DNA of 64,000 nt from Corticium candelabrum (GCF_963422355.1 NC_085103.1:1039731-1103730), one strand, 5' to 3'. Shown: positions 21,790 to 33,396, numbered from the stretch's first letter. Numbers and translations: made by a program. The notes: generated from the sequence alone by a model not told the origin.

Positions 21790-22770
21790 ATTCCTGAAAT
21801 GGGCAGCGCAGCCGTCAAGTCGACCGGCTATATTTTCTGCTCCATCGTACGTTTGTACCCGACATAAAAAAAGCCGGAAAAATTTGTACTCTCAGAAACT
21901 GCAAAATTTTGGTGGAAATATGTGCTCCAGTAATACTGTCACACTCTAAAAACTGCAAAACAATTTTCCATTGGCTTCCCATCTTTTAGGTACCTAACTG
22001 TTATAGCAAATTCTTTCCAATTGACAGAATCAGTTACCTCGTCTGTTTGTAAGCCGTAGAACGCCTCAGTCACGAAAGATTGGTGCGGAATATAATCAAC
22101 CAGCTTCGTCTACAGCACCTTACCAATACACTCCAAGTGATCGTTTGACTGGTTTTTGACATGCAGTGTGCGTTTCTCGAACAGGTGTTAATGTGCTATT
22201 TTAACTGTGTTTCTCCACTGTCAATTCTGAAATCAACAAGAGTTCTGAAGTTCCACTAATTCAAAATCACACTGTCCGATACAGTAGCCAATCCGCCGTC
22301 TCTGCGTCCACGCAGAGCAATGCCCTGTCGTCCCCAAAATTCTAGACATTTTATAACTGGGACTGCTAAGAAATTTACGATTGATTGCAACCCAATTCTC
22401 AGTTTCAGCACTTACTCAGAATCTACTCTCTTCTGTATGCATTGTGTTACTTCAACAAACTCTTTTCGCCGACAGTCAGAGTCTACATGATACTAAAGGG
22501 AACTGTGCTTCAAGAAAGCGCTGTGGCCATCTTTCCAGTCTCGGTATGGAGTAGTTATAAGTAACTGAGCCCTGTTACACTGTCCATCAACTGGAAAGTA
22601 CGTATCAGCAAATTATACAGAAGATTCCGTTTTTTTCTACTGAATACATAAGAAATGAAAATTCTTCTAGCCAACGTCGACTGCATCGATGGATGGTCTC
22701 ATTCGGACGCCAAGAGTCTTTGTAGACGGTGTCGGGAAATTTGAATGTACCTTCAGGTATTATTGTTTGG
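21790..22770 (-). pseudogene. hAT-family transposase remnant (ZMYM/DUF4371 type)
   Basis: Minus-strand fragments occur in the expected order of this family. Near 22700 a TTF-zinc-finger-like start (RRWLEEFSFLMYSVEKNGIF) is followed by FWGRQGIALRG near 22330, a region around 22200 with TCSRNAHCMSKTSQ, FYGLQTDEVTDSVNWKEFAI near 22050, and QTYDGAENIAGRLDGCAAHF near 21830. All are broken by frame changes and stops. The C-terminal dimerisation region is missing, and decayed CARD sequence begins immediately to the left. These transposases cut and paste DNA with 8-bp target duplications, but ends were not found here. Confidence 0.78.
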
Positions 22771-22779
22771 ACTAGTGCG

Positions 22780-23725
22780 TGCATATTTGATAGGCCTTCC
22801 CCAGCAGCAGATCAGAAGACTGCGGCTCGGAGTTTACAGAGCGGTACAAAACATTTTTCTCCTTCAAAAGCGCTCTCAGCCATTCTGCATGAATGCTGTA
22901 ATCATATAACTAATATATCTCACACAGAATTGATAGCATTAGCCACACCTTTTCAGTACCTAGTAAAGGACCCTTTAGATTAGAGTGGTAGCCTCTCCTG
23001 GATCTTGTTGTTTTCAACTATATGACATATCTTACGTTCGAAGAAATGTTCTAACTGTCGCTCCTTCCTCTTCACGGCCGGAAACTAGCCACAGTCATTG
23101 TAAGCTGGTTAATAAAACGAGCACGCGCAATTTGATCCTATAGTCACGTGGCGTTTTCAAACAGGGGACGCCCTTTGCACCGATGCCTAGATCCGCCACT
23201 GATATGCGACGGATCGTGACGGACAGCCCTCCGACGTGTTCACAATACGTGTACGCCCCGTTCCGATAAATACCATTCCAGCGTTTCATGATTACGTCCT
23301 CCTCGTTTTGCGCTTTGCTGACTGGGCAACAGCACATAATCATTTCCTATTGTGTTTCGTCAACTTCCGACGAAGTGGACAAAGTAGAAATTCCACGTCT
23401 GTCAACGCTCCGTCAACTTATCCGTTCGTCGTCCGTCTTACCGGTGTTTCGTTTGTACAGGACAAATGTCAACTTAGTTTGACGCATGCGTATTATTAAG
23501 ATGCCTGACGCTTTCTATGACTGAGTTTTTGTCAAAAGTTTGCAACAATACGAGTTGTTATGCAACGTTTTGAAGTATGAGATGATATACTTAGCGACAC
23601 CAACACAACGCGTAAGAGGCATAACAACGATGCTGGTAAGGCAAAGCGAGCGGAATTGAGGGATTTTGGGACTCTTCTGATTTTCTGCTATAATCGATCT
23701 CCGGGTTTTTCGCCACATCTAGCGC
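22780..23725. other. No gene recognised
   Basis: Contains several open frames of 64-87 residues (for example 23236-23499 +) without recognisable domains. Confidence 0.35.
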
Positions 23726-23729
23726 TTAG

Positions 23730-24913
23730 CCTTGTACCGAACTCTCTCTCACTTTCGTGCCAGGTTGCCGTATAAGACGACATCGTCGGAGACGGTCTGG
23801 GATCATTCCGCTTACTATTTATGTCATTAGATGATCAACTTAGCTCGTATTTCACGAAGCCTCCGGCTACTAATACGATTAGTCTAATAGTTATTCTCAT
23901 GTGTCACACGAAATGTCTTGCACCCGACTTCACCTTCCATTCGTACTCTACTTGTTTCCTTTCAGTGTTGGCATCCTGTCCCTACGCAAGCTCTACGTAT
24001 TTAACAAACTCTCTGGGAAAGAGGACTTCCTCTCCAAGAGCCTCTAGAGCGGACGTCAACACTCCAAGTCTTCGTGTCTGACGGCACGCGCTGCCAGGCT
24101 CCAAATGTTCCCGAATTTTACACGAGCTTCCCGATTCGAATTGTTCTCGTAGCCTAGCATAGTAATAGAGCGGTACTTAGTACATCCCACTGTCTCCTCC
24201 CCTTAGGTGTAAACTTTGAAAATCATCAATATCTCCGCCTTTTTGGACTTTCGAGATGATCTCGGTATCGTTAGAAATCGCTAGGTCTGGCATTTATTTT
24301 TATCAAATTATGAAAGAAAACAGAAAAATAATACTTGTGCATATCAAAGCTAAACGGGTGGAGCAATTGTTATTATCCAATTATCTTGTAATACCAACGG
24401 ATCTGCAACAAGAACCTTTTATGATAATTGGTAAAACATGGTCCAGCTCTTAGTGCTCTATAGTGAGCATAACTGGTGTGACCTCTACTTCATTACTCAC
24501 TTTCGAGTTCACTCTTACAGGGAATAGAAACTCCAAGCTATCTAGACTGCTGATCGAATCACATGGGACCTCACAGCTTCAGATAACGTGAATCGAACTC
24601 AGGATCGAGCTTTTTCTGTGAATGAATCTCTGTCCATGCAGCAAAATGAATCTCTTCCCATGCAGCTACAGCAACGAAATGTAAACAGTGAATGTATGCA
24701 ATCGAATATCAGAGCTAACATAACTTTGATGAAAGGATGGATTCATAATTAACTAAGAGCATGAAAGTGTTGACGTTGGTGACGTGAGTGATCCTTAGAT
24801 GATGTGGGGTAAACTTATGTGAAGAAAGTAGGCGAGATGATTCCAAACCCTCTGAGGCATTGTCGTGTTATACAGGAACCGGGCACGACGTCGCGAGAGG
24901 GTCTGGTACGAGG
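23730..24913. mobile_element. Internally deleted relative of the helicase transposon
   Basis: A 1,184-bp element. Its left end (CCTTGTACCGAACTC..) and right end (..GGTACGAGG) match the termini of the 1611-6685 element. The right-hand subterminal 380 bases (24530-24913) also align with 1611-1990 in reverse complement. It contains neither the helicase nor the DUF6589 gene, so it would need an autonomous relative. Frames inside (23821-24081, 24256-24453) look like chance. Confidence 0.85.
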
Positions 24914-25770
24914 CTAGCAACGCGTCACTATCAATAGAAATGCGTCACTCTGACGCAGACTCGTTTCTGAACGCGACTAGCTGTTGTGTTGACGCTAGCA
25001 TTTAACCCAAGGTGCCGAAATCTACACGTGAATCTACATGTGATGCTTATGTCTCCCTGTGGATGGGCAATCTAGAATGCTTGATGATGTGAAACAGTAT
25101 TTATCGATCCAATGCCAAACATCATTACAAAACATCAGCCGATACACAAATTACTAGAACTCACACTAGGCCGTGTTCGTAGTAGAGCTAAAAAACTGGG
25201 TTTGCACTAACTAGTTGTACGGTATCCGTAGGCGCCTCGCGTTCGTGAGTAACACGTCCAACGGATTATTCAGTCCACTGAAACGCCGAGTCCTAGCTAG
25301 AAAATTCGTATTTGTTGAAACCCTAGCTGTCATGGAAATAAACATACAAACTTCCTAGTAGTTTAGATTACGTACATAGGCCTGGTATAGGTAGTCGTCG
25401 TTTTGTGATCGTGATCAAGACAATTGAAATGTACAGTCTAGGTATGCTCTCAATTCCGTTGTAACGACATTGGTATGGTATTTACTGACATAGAAATTGA
25501 TATCGGCAAACATTGACTATCAACAGTGTTAGATGCAAACAGTCTAGTAAAGGATTAATCATACTGATGTGTGAATAGTTGACTGTAGGTGGCATTCAAC
25601 TCCTGAAGGTGCTTCTTGGTTGTCACGTACACACTGTCCCTAGCTACAATACATAATGATGATGCGACGAAACTTCATGGAGCATTTTCTTCGTGGTTTC
25701 GTCACTTGCACGAATCGTTCTTAGATTCTTCTGTAGTCGGACACGGAAACGATTTTTAAGGTAGGTACTA
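24914..25770. other. Intergenic, nothing recognised
   Basis: No domain or repeat structure was found between the deleted transposon and the CA microsatellite. Confidence 0.4.
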
Positions 25771-25811
25771 TCATGAAACGTGGTCGTGGGGAGGAGGAAT
25801 TTGACATTTGT

Positions 25812-25814
<3 letters not shown>

Positions 25815-25910
<96 letters not shown>

Positions 25911-25917
25911 CATATAT
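25815..25917. repeat. (CA)n-(TA)n compound microsatellite
   Basis: About 75 bases of CA followed by about 25 of TA and TATG variants. Frames through it give artificial His-Thr and Cys-Val repeats. Confidence 0.97.
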
Positions 25918-26190
25918 GTACCAAAAGCTCGATGGAGACCCATATAGGAACATGCATATTTCTGTTGTGCGACCCAGATTAGAACCCTCGCTACGCTCGG
26001 CAATTAATCATAACACACTGCTGTGCTATCATGCGCAAGTTAGGTGCACGTGTTCTCACATGTTGAGCTTGACCTCATCCAGTTGCCTCTAATTAGTCAT
26101 AATAGGCTGTTTGAACTAGGAGACTGCAGCTAGTTGTATCATGTACTCAAGCTACGCTATTCAATTCCCGCGCAAGAATTGAAACGTCTT

Positions 26191-26273
26191 CCGACCGCTT
26201 TCCGTCTTCGAGTGACTTCTCACGCATGTGGTCCATACACCTTGACAAGGCACTAGAAGACGAAAGCGGTCGG
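26191..26273. repeat. Short inverted repeat (hairpin)
   Basis: CCGACCGCTTTCCGTCTTCG at 26191 pairs with CGAAAGCGGTCGG around 26261-26273, with a 36-base loop. It may be a tiny foldback element or a transcript hairpin. It sits in what would be the 3' part of the CARD gene whose first exon is at 26.9-27.2 kb. Confidence 0.6.
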
Positions 26274-26860
26274 GAATCGTACAGCAGCAGTTGCCTACAT
26301 CTACGGATGCGACAACATCTTTCACTACAGAATTCCGCAAGTCGTGCTGCGGATTCGATTTGCACAAGAAAAACCTGCCAGACCAACACAAAGTAGAGCA
26401 ATCTTTTTTGATCCATTGCTGTGATACGCAATATGAATAAACTGAAAATGTTTTGACAAGCACTAACCCCAGCTAAACCCAACGCTAACGCTACATTTCC
26501 AAATGTCTAGCTAGGCTAACCCTGCTTTAACCTACATTGCTGTCGTAAATTGACCTGATTTATTGTAATTGGTTATACTAAACATTAGCAAACCCAGTTC
26601 TAGACCATAGTGTTAACACAGCCTTAGTCTGCATGTTGTACAACTTGTTCCGAACATATCCAACAGTAATTTACTGTAGCCTAAGTTAAACTTAATTATT
26701 GGACATCCGAACCACCTCTCTCTGATCTTTCTTGTAGCTACACACTGCGGCAGCAGCAAACTCACAAGACTAAACCATTATCTCTACTTTTAGTGCCACA
26801 TTCACGAAACGTCCGACATGCCCCAACACAAGCAAACTGGTTTCCTTGATAAGTGCTTAC

Positions 26861-27170
26861 TTTCGATGCTGGTTTGACGATGTGGTCGAAGAGACTTCTC
26901 TATTTCCATTAACGTGTCATCTTTAGTCTCCAGCAGTACATCGCAACATTTGTCAAACGATCCTTCACCGTTCATACGTAACACCATCAGAATGTCTATG
27001 GCCAAGTCCGTTTCTGACTTAGTGGACTTGATGAAACTGTCCTCCTCGTCTCTTGTAATGAGGCCTTTACTACCAAGTCGCGCAGCAAGCCGATTCCGAC
27101 GTGGACACAGCATCTCAGCCACCTGCAACTGTTTGGGTCTCAAATGCGTATTCCATTTTGGGTCAGCCAT
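26861..27170 (-). CDS. CARD-domain first exon, intact
   Basis: Starts MADPKWNTHLRPKQLQVAEM and continues through RRNRLAARLGSKGLITRDEE, DLAIDILMVLRMNGEGSFDK and CCDVLLETKDDTLMEIEKSL to a phase-1 donor (GAAA/GTAAGC). The six-helix spacing and the LL..RG-like G-L-I-T turn fit a CARD, an interaction fold used in apoptotic and immune adaptors. I chose this start because the copies at 29153 and 13051 start at the same place relative to the conserved DPxW. No frame damage is visible. The downstream exon was not found with confidence: ORFs around 26482-26147 have a hydrophobic stretch but no Death motif. This is the best-preserved CARD in the window. Confidence 0.7.
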
Positions 27171-27239
27171 CTGACTAACAAGCAATAGGAAAGAATCCTC
27201 TACACCAAAACCAAAGCAACTGCCAAACAATACGCTCAC

Positions 27240-28520
27240 GTAAGGTAGGAACGCTTGAGTACATGTACATGCGGTTGCTTCCTACGTTTGTACGGGACTT
27301 TAGCCCCGATCTTCCACTAAAGGCTAAGATTTTAGATTGCGTCTCCAGGCCAATTATAAGCTGTGGTGTAATTCTAACAATTACAGCTAATTTTACTCGT
27401 TGACCTTCCATGCCCAGTTATAATTCGTGGCATCGCCACGTAGGTTTGGATTTGACGATCAACTGCACGTGACTTGTGAAAGCAACGCCCTACAAGGCAT
27501 TGATCACGTGCGACGATTACACGTGTACATACCTAATTAATTAAAAGCAATCCTAGCTGTATGTCCTATAAATGCTCTCTAGCTCCTATTGCCTGCAGAA
27601 GTCAATGACATCACTTAATTAACCTGACAACCAACAACCAACAACCAAATTGTTGTAATTTGTAGCCAACACCAAACAAACTAATTCAATGATTTGTAGC
27701 TATAGCTAACGTGTACACGTACACCCTTCTTACATCTTCAGTGACAAGTTGAATCGACCCTCAATTATCTCTAAATGCTACACACTTGCTCTTGCTGTTT
27801 CTCATTGTTTTGTCAACGTCAGGCTGCAAGTTTCTCCCTACACAACACCACATCATCACAACTCAAAAAATAAAACTTAAAAAGTAAATAAATAATATGG
27901 TACTAGCAAGAATTAAAACAAAATTAAAATATTAATAATTAAATATGACAATGCTGCATTTCTTGCTATTGCTTAGGTGCACAAAATAAACTGAAGTGGC
28001 AAGAGAGTAGCCTGTTCTAGGTTACTGCAACCTCTGCAAGTAGTGTAGTCCTAACAACTATTTGCTCCTACATTTCTCTTAGAATAGATCGGTTTTTCGT
28101 TGTCAAACAAATTGTAATTGACAGTTGTATGTTCAAACACAAACTAACATACACAAACAATCCTTAGCTATTACTCACAATGCCAAATTTCATGCATTTG
28201 GAGGTTGCTGCGAGACAAATTTGCTAAGAGGTGTGCTGAATTTTACAGAAGACCTGAACGGCCATGCACTTGCTGAAACTCTAAAGACACTGGGAAGTTT
28301 CTTAACCAGTCAACACGCTATGATTCATCTAGATTTAAATGTATTCACAGTCTTATTCTTTGCTATGGTCATTCTAACACGTATAAACCAAACATACAGT
28401 TGTTCACATCTAAAATTCATTCAGTGTTGTATCACTGTTCAATGCTCTCCTCAATATTCCCCTACTCCAGCTATATCACAAGCAGACAACTACTGACCAA
28501 CTATAGCTTGTATTTTCTGA
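27240..28520. other. Intergenic between two CARD genes
   Basis: AT-rich and mostly featureless. A 123-residue plus-strand frame at 28125-28496 has no recognised domain and is probably chance. Confidence 0.4.
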
Positions 28521-28525
28521 TCTGT

Positions 28526-29153
28526 TCAATCTGAGGAAACTTTACCTAATTTTCCTTTCAATATGTACAGAGGTTGGTAACATTCAGTCATTACTGAACG
28601 CGAAACTCCAAAGTATATACCAATTTTATGCCAACGCTCTGAACCATTTTCGGCTACTTTCTCTAAGATGAGTCGAGTGACTATACTAAAAGAGTCAGCA
28701 TCAAGTGACATGACATCACTCAAATGACGTTTTGGTACAGATGAAATGTCAGCAATGTTGACTTGACGATTTGGTTGGATGGTCTTCTCTACTTCATGTG
28801 AAGTATCATCTCCAACTTCAAGAAGTACATCACAAACTTTGTCATATGATCCGGAACCGTGATTAGGAAGCACAAGTCCGTTTCTGACTAGTTGAATTCA
28901 GGAACGTCTCCTCGTCTCCATTAACAAGGGCCTTACTGTGAAGACGCGAAGCCAGCCGATTACTACGTGGACGCAACATCTCAGCTAGCCTTGCGTAGCC
29001 AAACTCCTCCCCCAATTTTTGATACCTACCCGCAGTTAGATATAAAAGAGAGGAGGGGTTTGCCTACGCAAGACTACATGTGTACATCTCAGCCACCGCA
29101 ACCGATTGGAACCTCAACTGATGCTCCCATTTAGGATCTATACCACAAGCCAT
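28526..29153 (-). pseudogene. CARD-Death gene copy, broken by a MITE and a deletion
   Basis: Starts MACGIDPKWEHQLRFQ. After VAVAEM a 98-bp MITE interrupts it, then LRPRSNRLASRLHSKALVNG continues the CARD. A deletion of about 17 bases around 28878 removes the equivalent of AIDILM and shifts the frame. ORF 28873-28526 then gives GSYDKVCDVLLEVGDDTSHE and runs without an intron into Death-domain sequence (SIVTRLILEKVAENGSERWH then KIGIYFG), ending at a stop. Other family copies have two introns between CARD and Death. This one reads through, so it may be partly retro-processed or use a different gene structure. Architecture matches CRADD-like adaptors. Confidence 0.72.
28986..29083. mobile_element. 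98-bp MITE in a CARD exon
   Basis: The inserted sequence has inverted repeats of about 22 bases (CTTGCGTAGCCAAACTCC near its left and GGGTTTGCCTACGCAAG near its right). It is flanked by the 10-base direct repeat ACATCTCAGC (28976-28985 and 29084-29093). Homologous CARD exons have a single copy of this target and no insert, so both the insertion and its target duplication are supported. Confidence 0.85.
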
Positions 29154-29508
29154 CTAACTAGCAATTGATAGTAACGACTCCTCCAACATCAAGATCAGCG
29201 TGCAAACAGACGCAGCGCCAATAGCTGTCGACACACGGTTGATACACATCTACTTATACGGGACTTTAGCCTCGTCCAAGAGATACGTTATACGTGTACA
29301 GCATGGTACAGTTTAGAAACACCAATTTTATGGATTGTATAACAAACCGTTTGTATTCTACTTGCTCACACGATCAAATAATTCTAAATGCTGTGTATTT
29401 GTGTTAGGCTAGGGTAGTGATATCGATACACTGTTTATTGTGACATTTATTATATCTTAGCTTTTAGACTTATGTTAGCATTATTTACCTTGTAATAGTT
29501 CTATTTTA

Positions 29509-29510
29509 TA

Positions 29511-29578
<68 letters not shown>
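29509..29578. repeat. (TA)n microsatellite
   Basis: About 70 bases of TA with one CA interruption, followed by a degenerate GACA/CAGG tract to 29634. Confidence 0.97.
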
Positions 29579-29580
<2 letters not shown>

Positions 29581-29633
29581 ACAGACACATAGACAAACGA
29601 AAGGACAAAAACAAACAGACAGGCAGGCAGACA

Positions 29634-30538
29634 GGCACTAAGGACGTTATTGCATCTTACGGAACACTTCAGTGCTACTTTGATGTCTTGGCGTTTGTTA
29701 ACCGCGTGATTTTGTAGCGAAAGCGACCACTTACTTTTCGAACTTCTACTAGCACGTTTAGCGATGTATTCAATCAGGTAAGGCCTCATTAGGACCCGGC
29801 TCTTCTGTGTTTTTGCGTGTTTTACAGTGATGAACGACTTCTTTGTGTCCTCTGTGGTGACGCTTCCGCGTCATTTTTAGTCATGGTGTAACATTTAGAC
29901 CTTACAGACGTGAACTATGGCAAAAAACATGCGTGCGTAGTTCGATATCGATGATACGTGTTCTGTGTGGTACGCACTTATATTGGTTTATTTATATGCA
30001 GCCATGAACATGCTAGAAGCTGAATGCGTTATCTCAAGATGAAATCATGCATTCCCTTTTCCCTGTCACTATACTTACCACCAGACTTGTCTGAAGACTT
30101 CCTTTTCACGTCAGTTGTTACCTAAACGACTAGAAAAGACGCACTTTCTAGGAAGTATTCAGGACGTACCAATCAAACCGTTTGGTAAGTGTGTACCACA
30201 CAAAACACGTATCATCGATACCGTATTCTACGCACGCAAGTTTGTTGTTGCCACAGTTCACGTCTGTAAGGTCTAAATGTTACACCATGACTAAAAATGA
30301 CGCGGAAGCGTTACCACAGAAGACAGAAAGAAGTCGTTCATCACTGTAAAACACGCAAAAAAACCGAAGAGCCGGGTCCTAATGAAGCCTTACCTGATTG
30401 AATACATCGCTATACGTGCTTGTAAAAGTTCGAAAAGGAAACTGGTCGCTTTCGCTACAAACTCCCGCGGTTAACAACCGCCAAGACATCAAAGTAGCAC
30501 CCAAGTGTTCCGTAAGCCGCGATGACGTCGTTAGCGCC
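29634..30538. mobile_element. Long-TIR foldback element (near-palindrome)
   Basis: Arms of about 350 bases (29634-29980 and 30186-30538) pair with each other around a 205-base centre. Outer ends read GGCACTAAGGACGT and, reversed, GGCGCTAACGACGT. Inner ends read GTATCGATGATACGTGTT and its partner. No protein-coding gene is visible, and no clear target duplication. GACA repeats flank both sides. Long arms suggest a Mutator-like or foldback non-autonomous element. Confidence 0.88.
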
Positions 30539-30631
30539 ACGCCCGTCTAAAGTAACAGCTAATGAACAACAAGTGTCACAACTACAATATTACAATTACA
30601 CAAATAACAAGTAGCATTAAAAATTTCCCGA

Positions 30632-30660
30632 CAGACAGACAGACAGACAGACGGACAATT
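30632..30660. repeat. (GACA)n simple repeat
   Basis: Short GACA tandem repeat. A further degenerate GACA stretch follows at 30768-30810. Confidence 0.9.
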
Positions 30661-30839
30661 TATTCTCATACAGATTCTACTTGTACATATGTTAAGATTT
30701 CTAAAATCCAAATCAGTCCTTGCAAACAACAAAGTCATTAATTAGCTAATGAACTTGGCCTACAGAAGGACAGACAGATCAACAGACAGACGGGCAGACA
30801 GACAGACAAAAAACAAACCTTGGTCTTTCTATATACTTA

Positions 30840-31490
30840 CATGTAATTGGCGATCGAAGCAAGCCTCTCTCTTGTCATGTCAATTGAGCTCGAGATATAT
30901 TTTATTTGTATATTTATATATTTATATATTTATATGCGTACGTCAGCACTTGTCATATGGATTTACGGCAAAACGGAAAGGCGGATCGACAAAACGACGA
31001 TGCCAGATGAATGCAATTTTGACTCCGTAACATATGCGCTAAATTTGAAGCAAGGGACCCTTTTCGAGGGGTCGACTTAATTGTAATTTTTTGGCGAGAA
31101 GAGTAAAACGACTCTCGATTTTTCTCCCTTACGCGACTAAACAGCAAAGGAGACTGATACGTGACAAACGGGATGAAAAGGAAAAGCTTAAAGAAAAGAA
31201 AAGTCTGTTTCTTGAGTTTCCGCCTGTTACTTTGACAGAAATTATTGTGACGCAACCATTATCACGTGACTACGTGACCATTGTTACGCGACTATCTTAG
31301 TAAACGAGTGAGACAATTGAAGCGTGAACGAAAAATTGAATACGATTTTATAATATTTTGCGTTCAATTATCCGATTCAGGCATGCAAATAATCCATGCA
31401 AACGACATGTACTCTACTGAACAAGTGCACTCAACGCTAGTTTACGCTAGACTAACATAACACACAATCCGCAGTCACACCTAAAGCGCA
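30840..31490. other. Unassigned stretch with a small basic frame
   Basis: A plus-strand frame at 31091-31300 (69 residues) is rich in Lys/Arg (RDKRDEKEKLKEKK). Its product is unknown and it may be chance. Nothing else was recognised. Confidence 0.3.
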
Positions 31491-31511
31491 TGCTCGCTAT
31501 ACCACACAGTT

Positions 31512-32095
31512 ATGCAAGAGATGGCACAAAATGCAGATTTCTACGCAAGACAGTTTATAGACAGAGCCCAGCGAGGAGCAGTTAATGACAAACAAACGCT
31601 TAATTACCAAACATTGCTGTCGGAGACACTGTGTGATGTGCCCAGCCGAGTATACCTCAATAATTGTAAATTCCACTCTGTTCATGATGCGCATGCGACT
31701 GGTATTCAAGAGCAGCTTTCTCTAGGCACCAAATCCCACACTTGGTCTAGTATGTTAGAGCTGGCTGGGCTGGCTACTGTGCTGGGGCACCGTATACGGT
31801 CGTACATACTACTGAGTTTGCCTTTGCTAATCGAGAATTTATGAACAGCACTTATGTTCCTCAAAATGATCAAACAGAAGGAAAAGGTAAGCTACAGGAA
31901 CGCAGTTTTGCTATCATCAATGAAAAAGGCATCGCATGGCAGCATGCAGTATGCTAAACACTTTGGTCCGATGGTCTGCACTACAATGAGTGTCAGAAAA
32001 AGCCAGAGATCGAGGGCATCACCATCGTCGTCTACAGCAAAAATGATAAATAAGCAACGATTGATTTCTTTTTTGATGAAAAAAATCGCTGAAAG
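31512..32095 (+). pseudogene. Unrecognised, frame-broken coding fragment (possibly OTU/vertnin-like)
   Basis: The frame starts MQEMAQNADFYARQFIDRAQ and includes SSMLELAGLATVLGHRIRSY. After a frame change near 31800 another frame gives TTEFAFANREFMNSTYVPQN and later KPEIEGITIVVYSKN. The helix before a G-x-x-I-x-S-x-Y-like strand recalls OTU-like or vertnin-like proteins, but the resemblance is weak. It lies directly upstream of the hAT gene and could belong to another degraded element. Confidence 0.3.
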
Positions 32096-32811
32096 AATCC
32101 ATTCAAACTAATAGCATACCTTTGTCAAGTGCGCCTTGTCCAGTATCTGAATCCCCAGTATCTGAATCCCAAGCATCCAAATTTAGTCAGTCTTGTAATC
32201 AAATTTTGGCAAGGTCAAAATCGTCTCTACTAGTAGTGTCCTCATCAAGTAAAATCGATTCAGACAAGAAACCATCTCGAACGGTTACAGTAGCAACTGT
32301 AAAGAAGTAGGTGAAACAGAACAAGTCTTTAAGCATACGTATGTGGTTGAAATATGAGAATGAAGACAACGTAGTTACCTGTTTGAAGTGCTCACTCTAT
32401 GGAGAGTTTGAAGAAAAAATAAGAAGCTGTAAGAACTTCTCTCAGTCTTTTGTCACTGGATCTACAAATCTGCGGACGCCGGCATTTAAGGATCATACAA
32501 AAAGTGAAATTCATGACATGGCAATGAAACTACTAAAGAAAAAGCAGGGTGCAAAATTTTTTGAGTATGCTCCAAAGCTGAAAAGTATAGCGTTACTGCC
32601 AAAGATGGATGCTGGTACCAGGCACATAATGCGTGCAAAATTTGATATTGTGTACTTTCTTGCTAAGGAAAAACTAGTGTTTGCGAACTTCGAGTCATTG
32701 TGCAAGTTGGAAAAGAGGCATGGTGTTATGCTATGTGATATGTACATCAATGATCATGGATGTGCCATGTTTGTAAAGTTTATTGCTTATGAACTACGAC
32801 CACGTCACAAA

Positions 32812-33391
32812 GGTCCGTGACCCTTCTAGCCATTTCAATTTTCAATTTTCAAATTTCAGTTTTCAATTTTTACTTTTTATTTTTCAATTTTTAATTTTTT
32901 GTTAACAGCTTTTAATTATTTTGCTGAAAAATTTAACCCGCCAAGCAAATTTTTATTTTTAATTTTTTGATTTTCATTTTTTATTTTCATTCTTTGTTGT
33001 TCTATTTTCAAGTTTCCATCTTTGATTACATTTGGTTGAGTTGAATGTTACAAGAATTAAACGCAGCAAGAATGAAAAATGAATGCAGCAAGAACGAAAA
33101 TTGAACGCAGCAAGAACGAAAATTGAACGCAGCAAGAACGAAAAATGAAACAGCCTTGTGCGAATTACGCAGCAGAGAGTCTGGTGGAACGGGTGCCCTA
33201 GTCATAACTCAACGCAGTAGGGAGTCGTTTTTCATTCCAACGCGTGCTGCTGACTGGAAGGGGCGGAGTGAATCTTCGACGACTTCCGCCCTATGACTAT
33301 CTCTTGCAATTTCCGCTCTAACGAGAAGGGAATCTCCTGCTTCCCCAAAAATAATCAATCTCAGGTACGATTAGCCATTGCTGATGAGCAC
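32812..33391. repeat. Left long terminal inverted repeat
   Basis: About 580 bp, pairing with 37191-37745. It contains ATTTTCAATTTT low-complexity sequence, GAACGCAGCAAGAA repeats (33058-33140) and a conserved inner block ending at GCTGATGAGCAC. Confidence 0.92.
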
Positions 33392-33392
33392 A

Positions 33393-33396
<4 letters not shown>

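Noticed and set aside
23095..23499. Overlapping frames on both strands as a possible gene
   Set aside because: No domain, no splice support and similar length on both strands, which is expected by chance.
33058..33140. GAACGCAGCAAGAA direct repeats considered as a CRISPR-like array
   Set aside because: Spacing is too short and irregular, the repeats lie inside a transposon terminal repeat, and the genome is eukaryotic.
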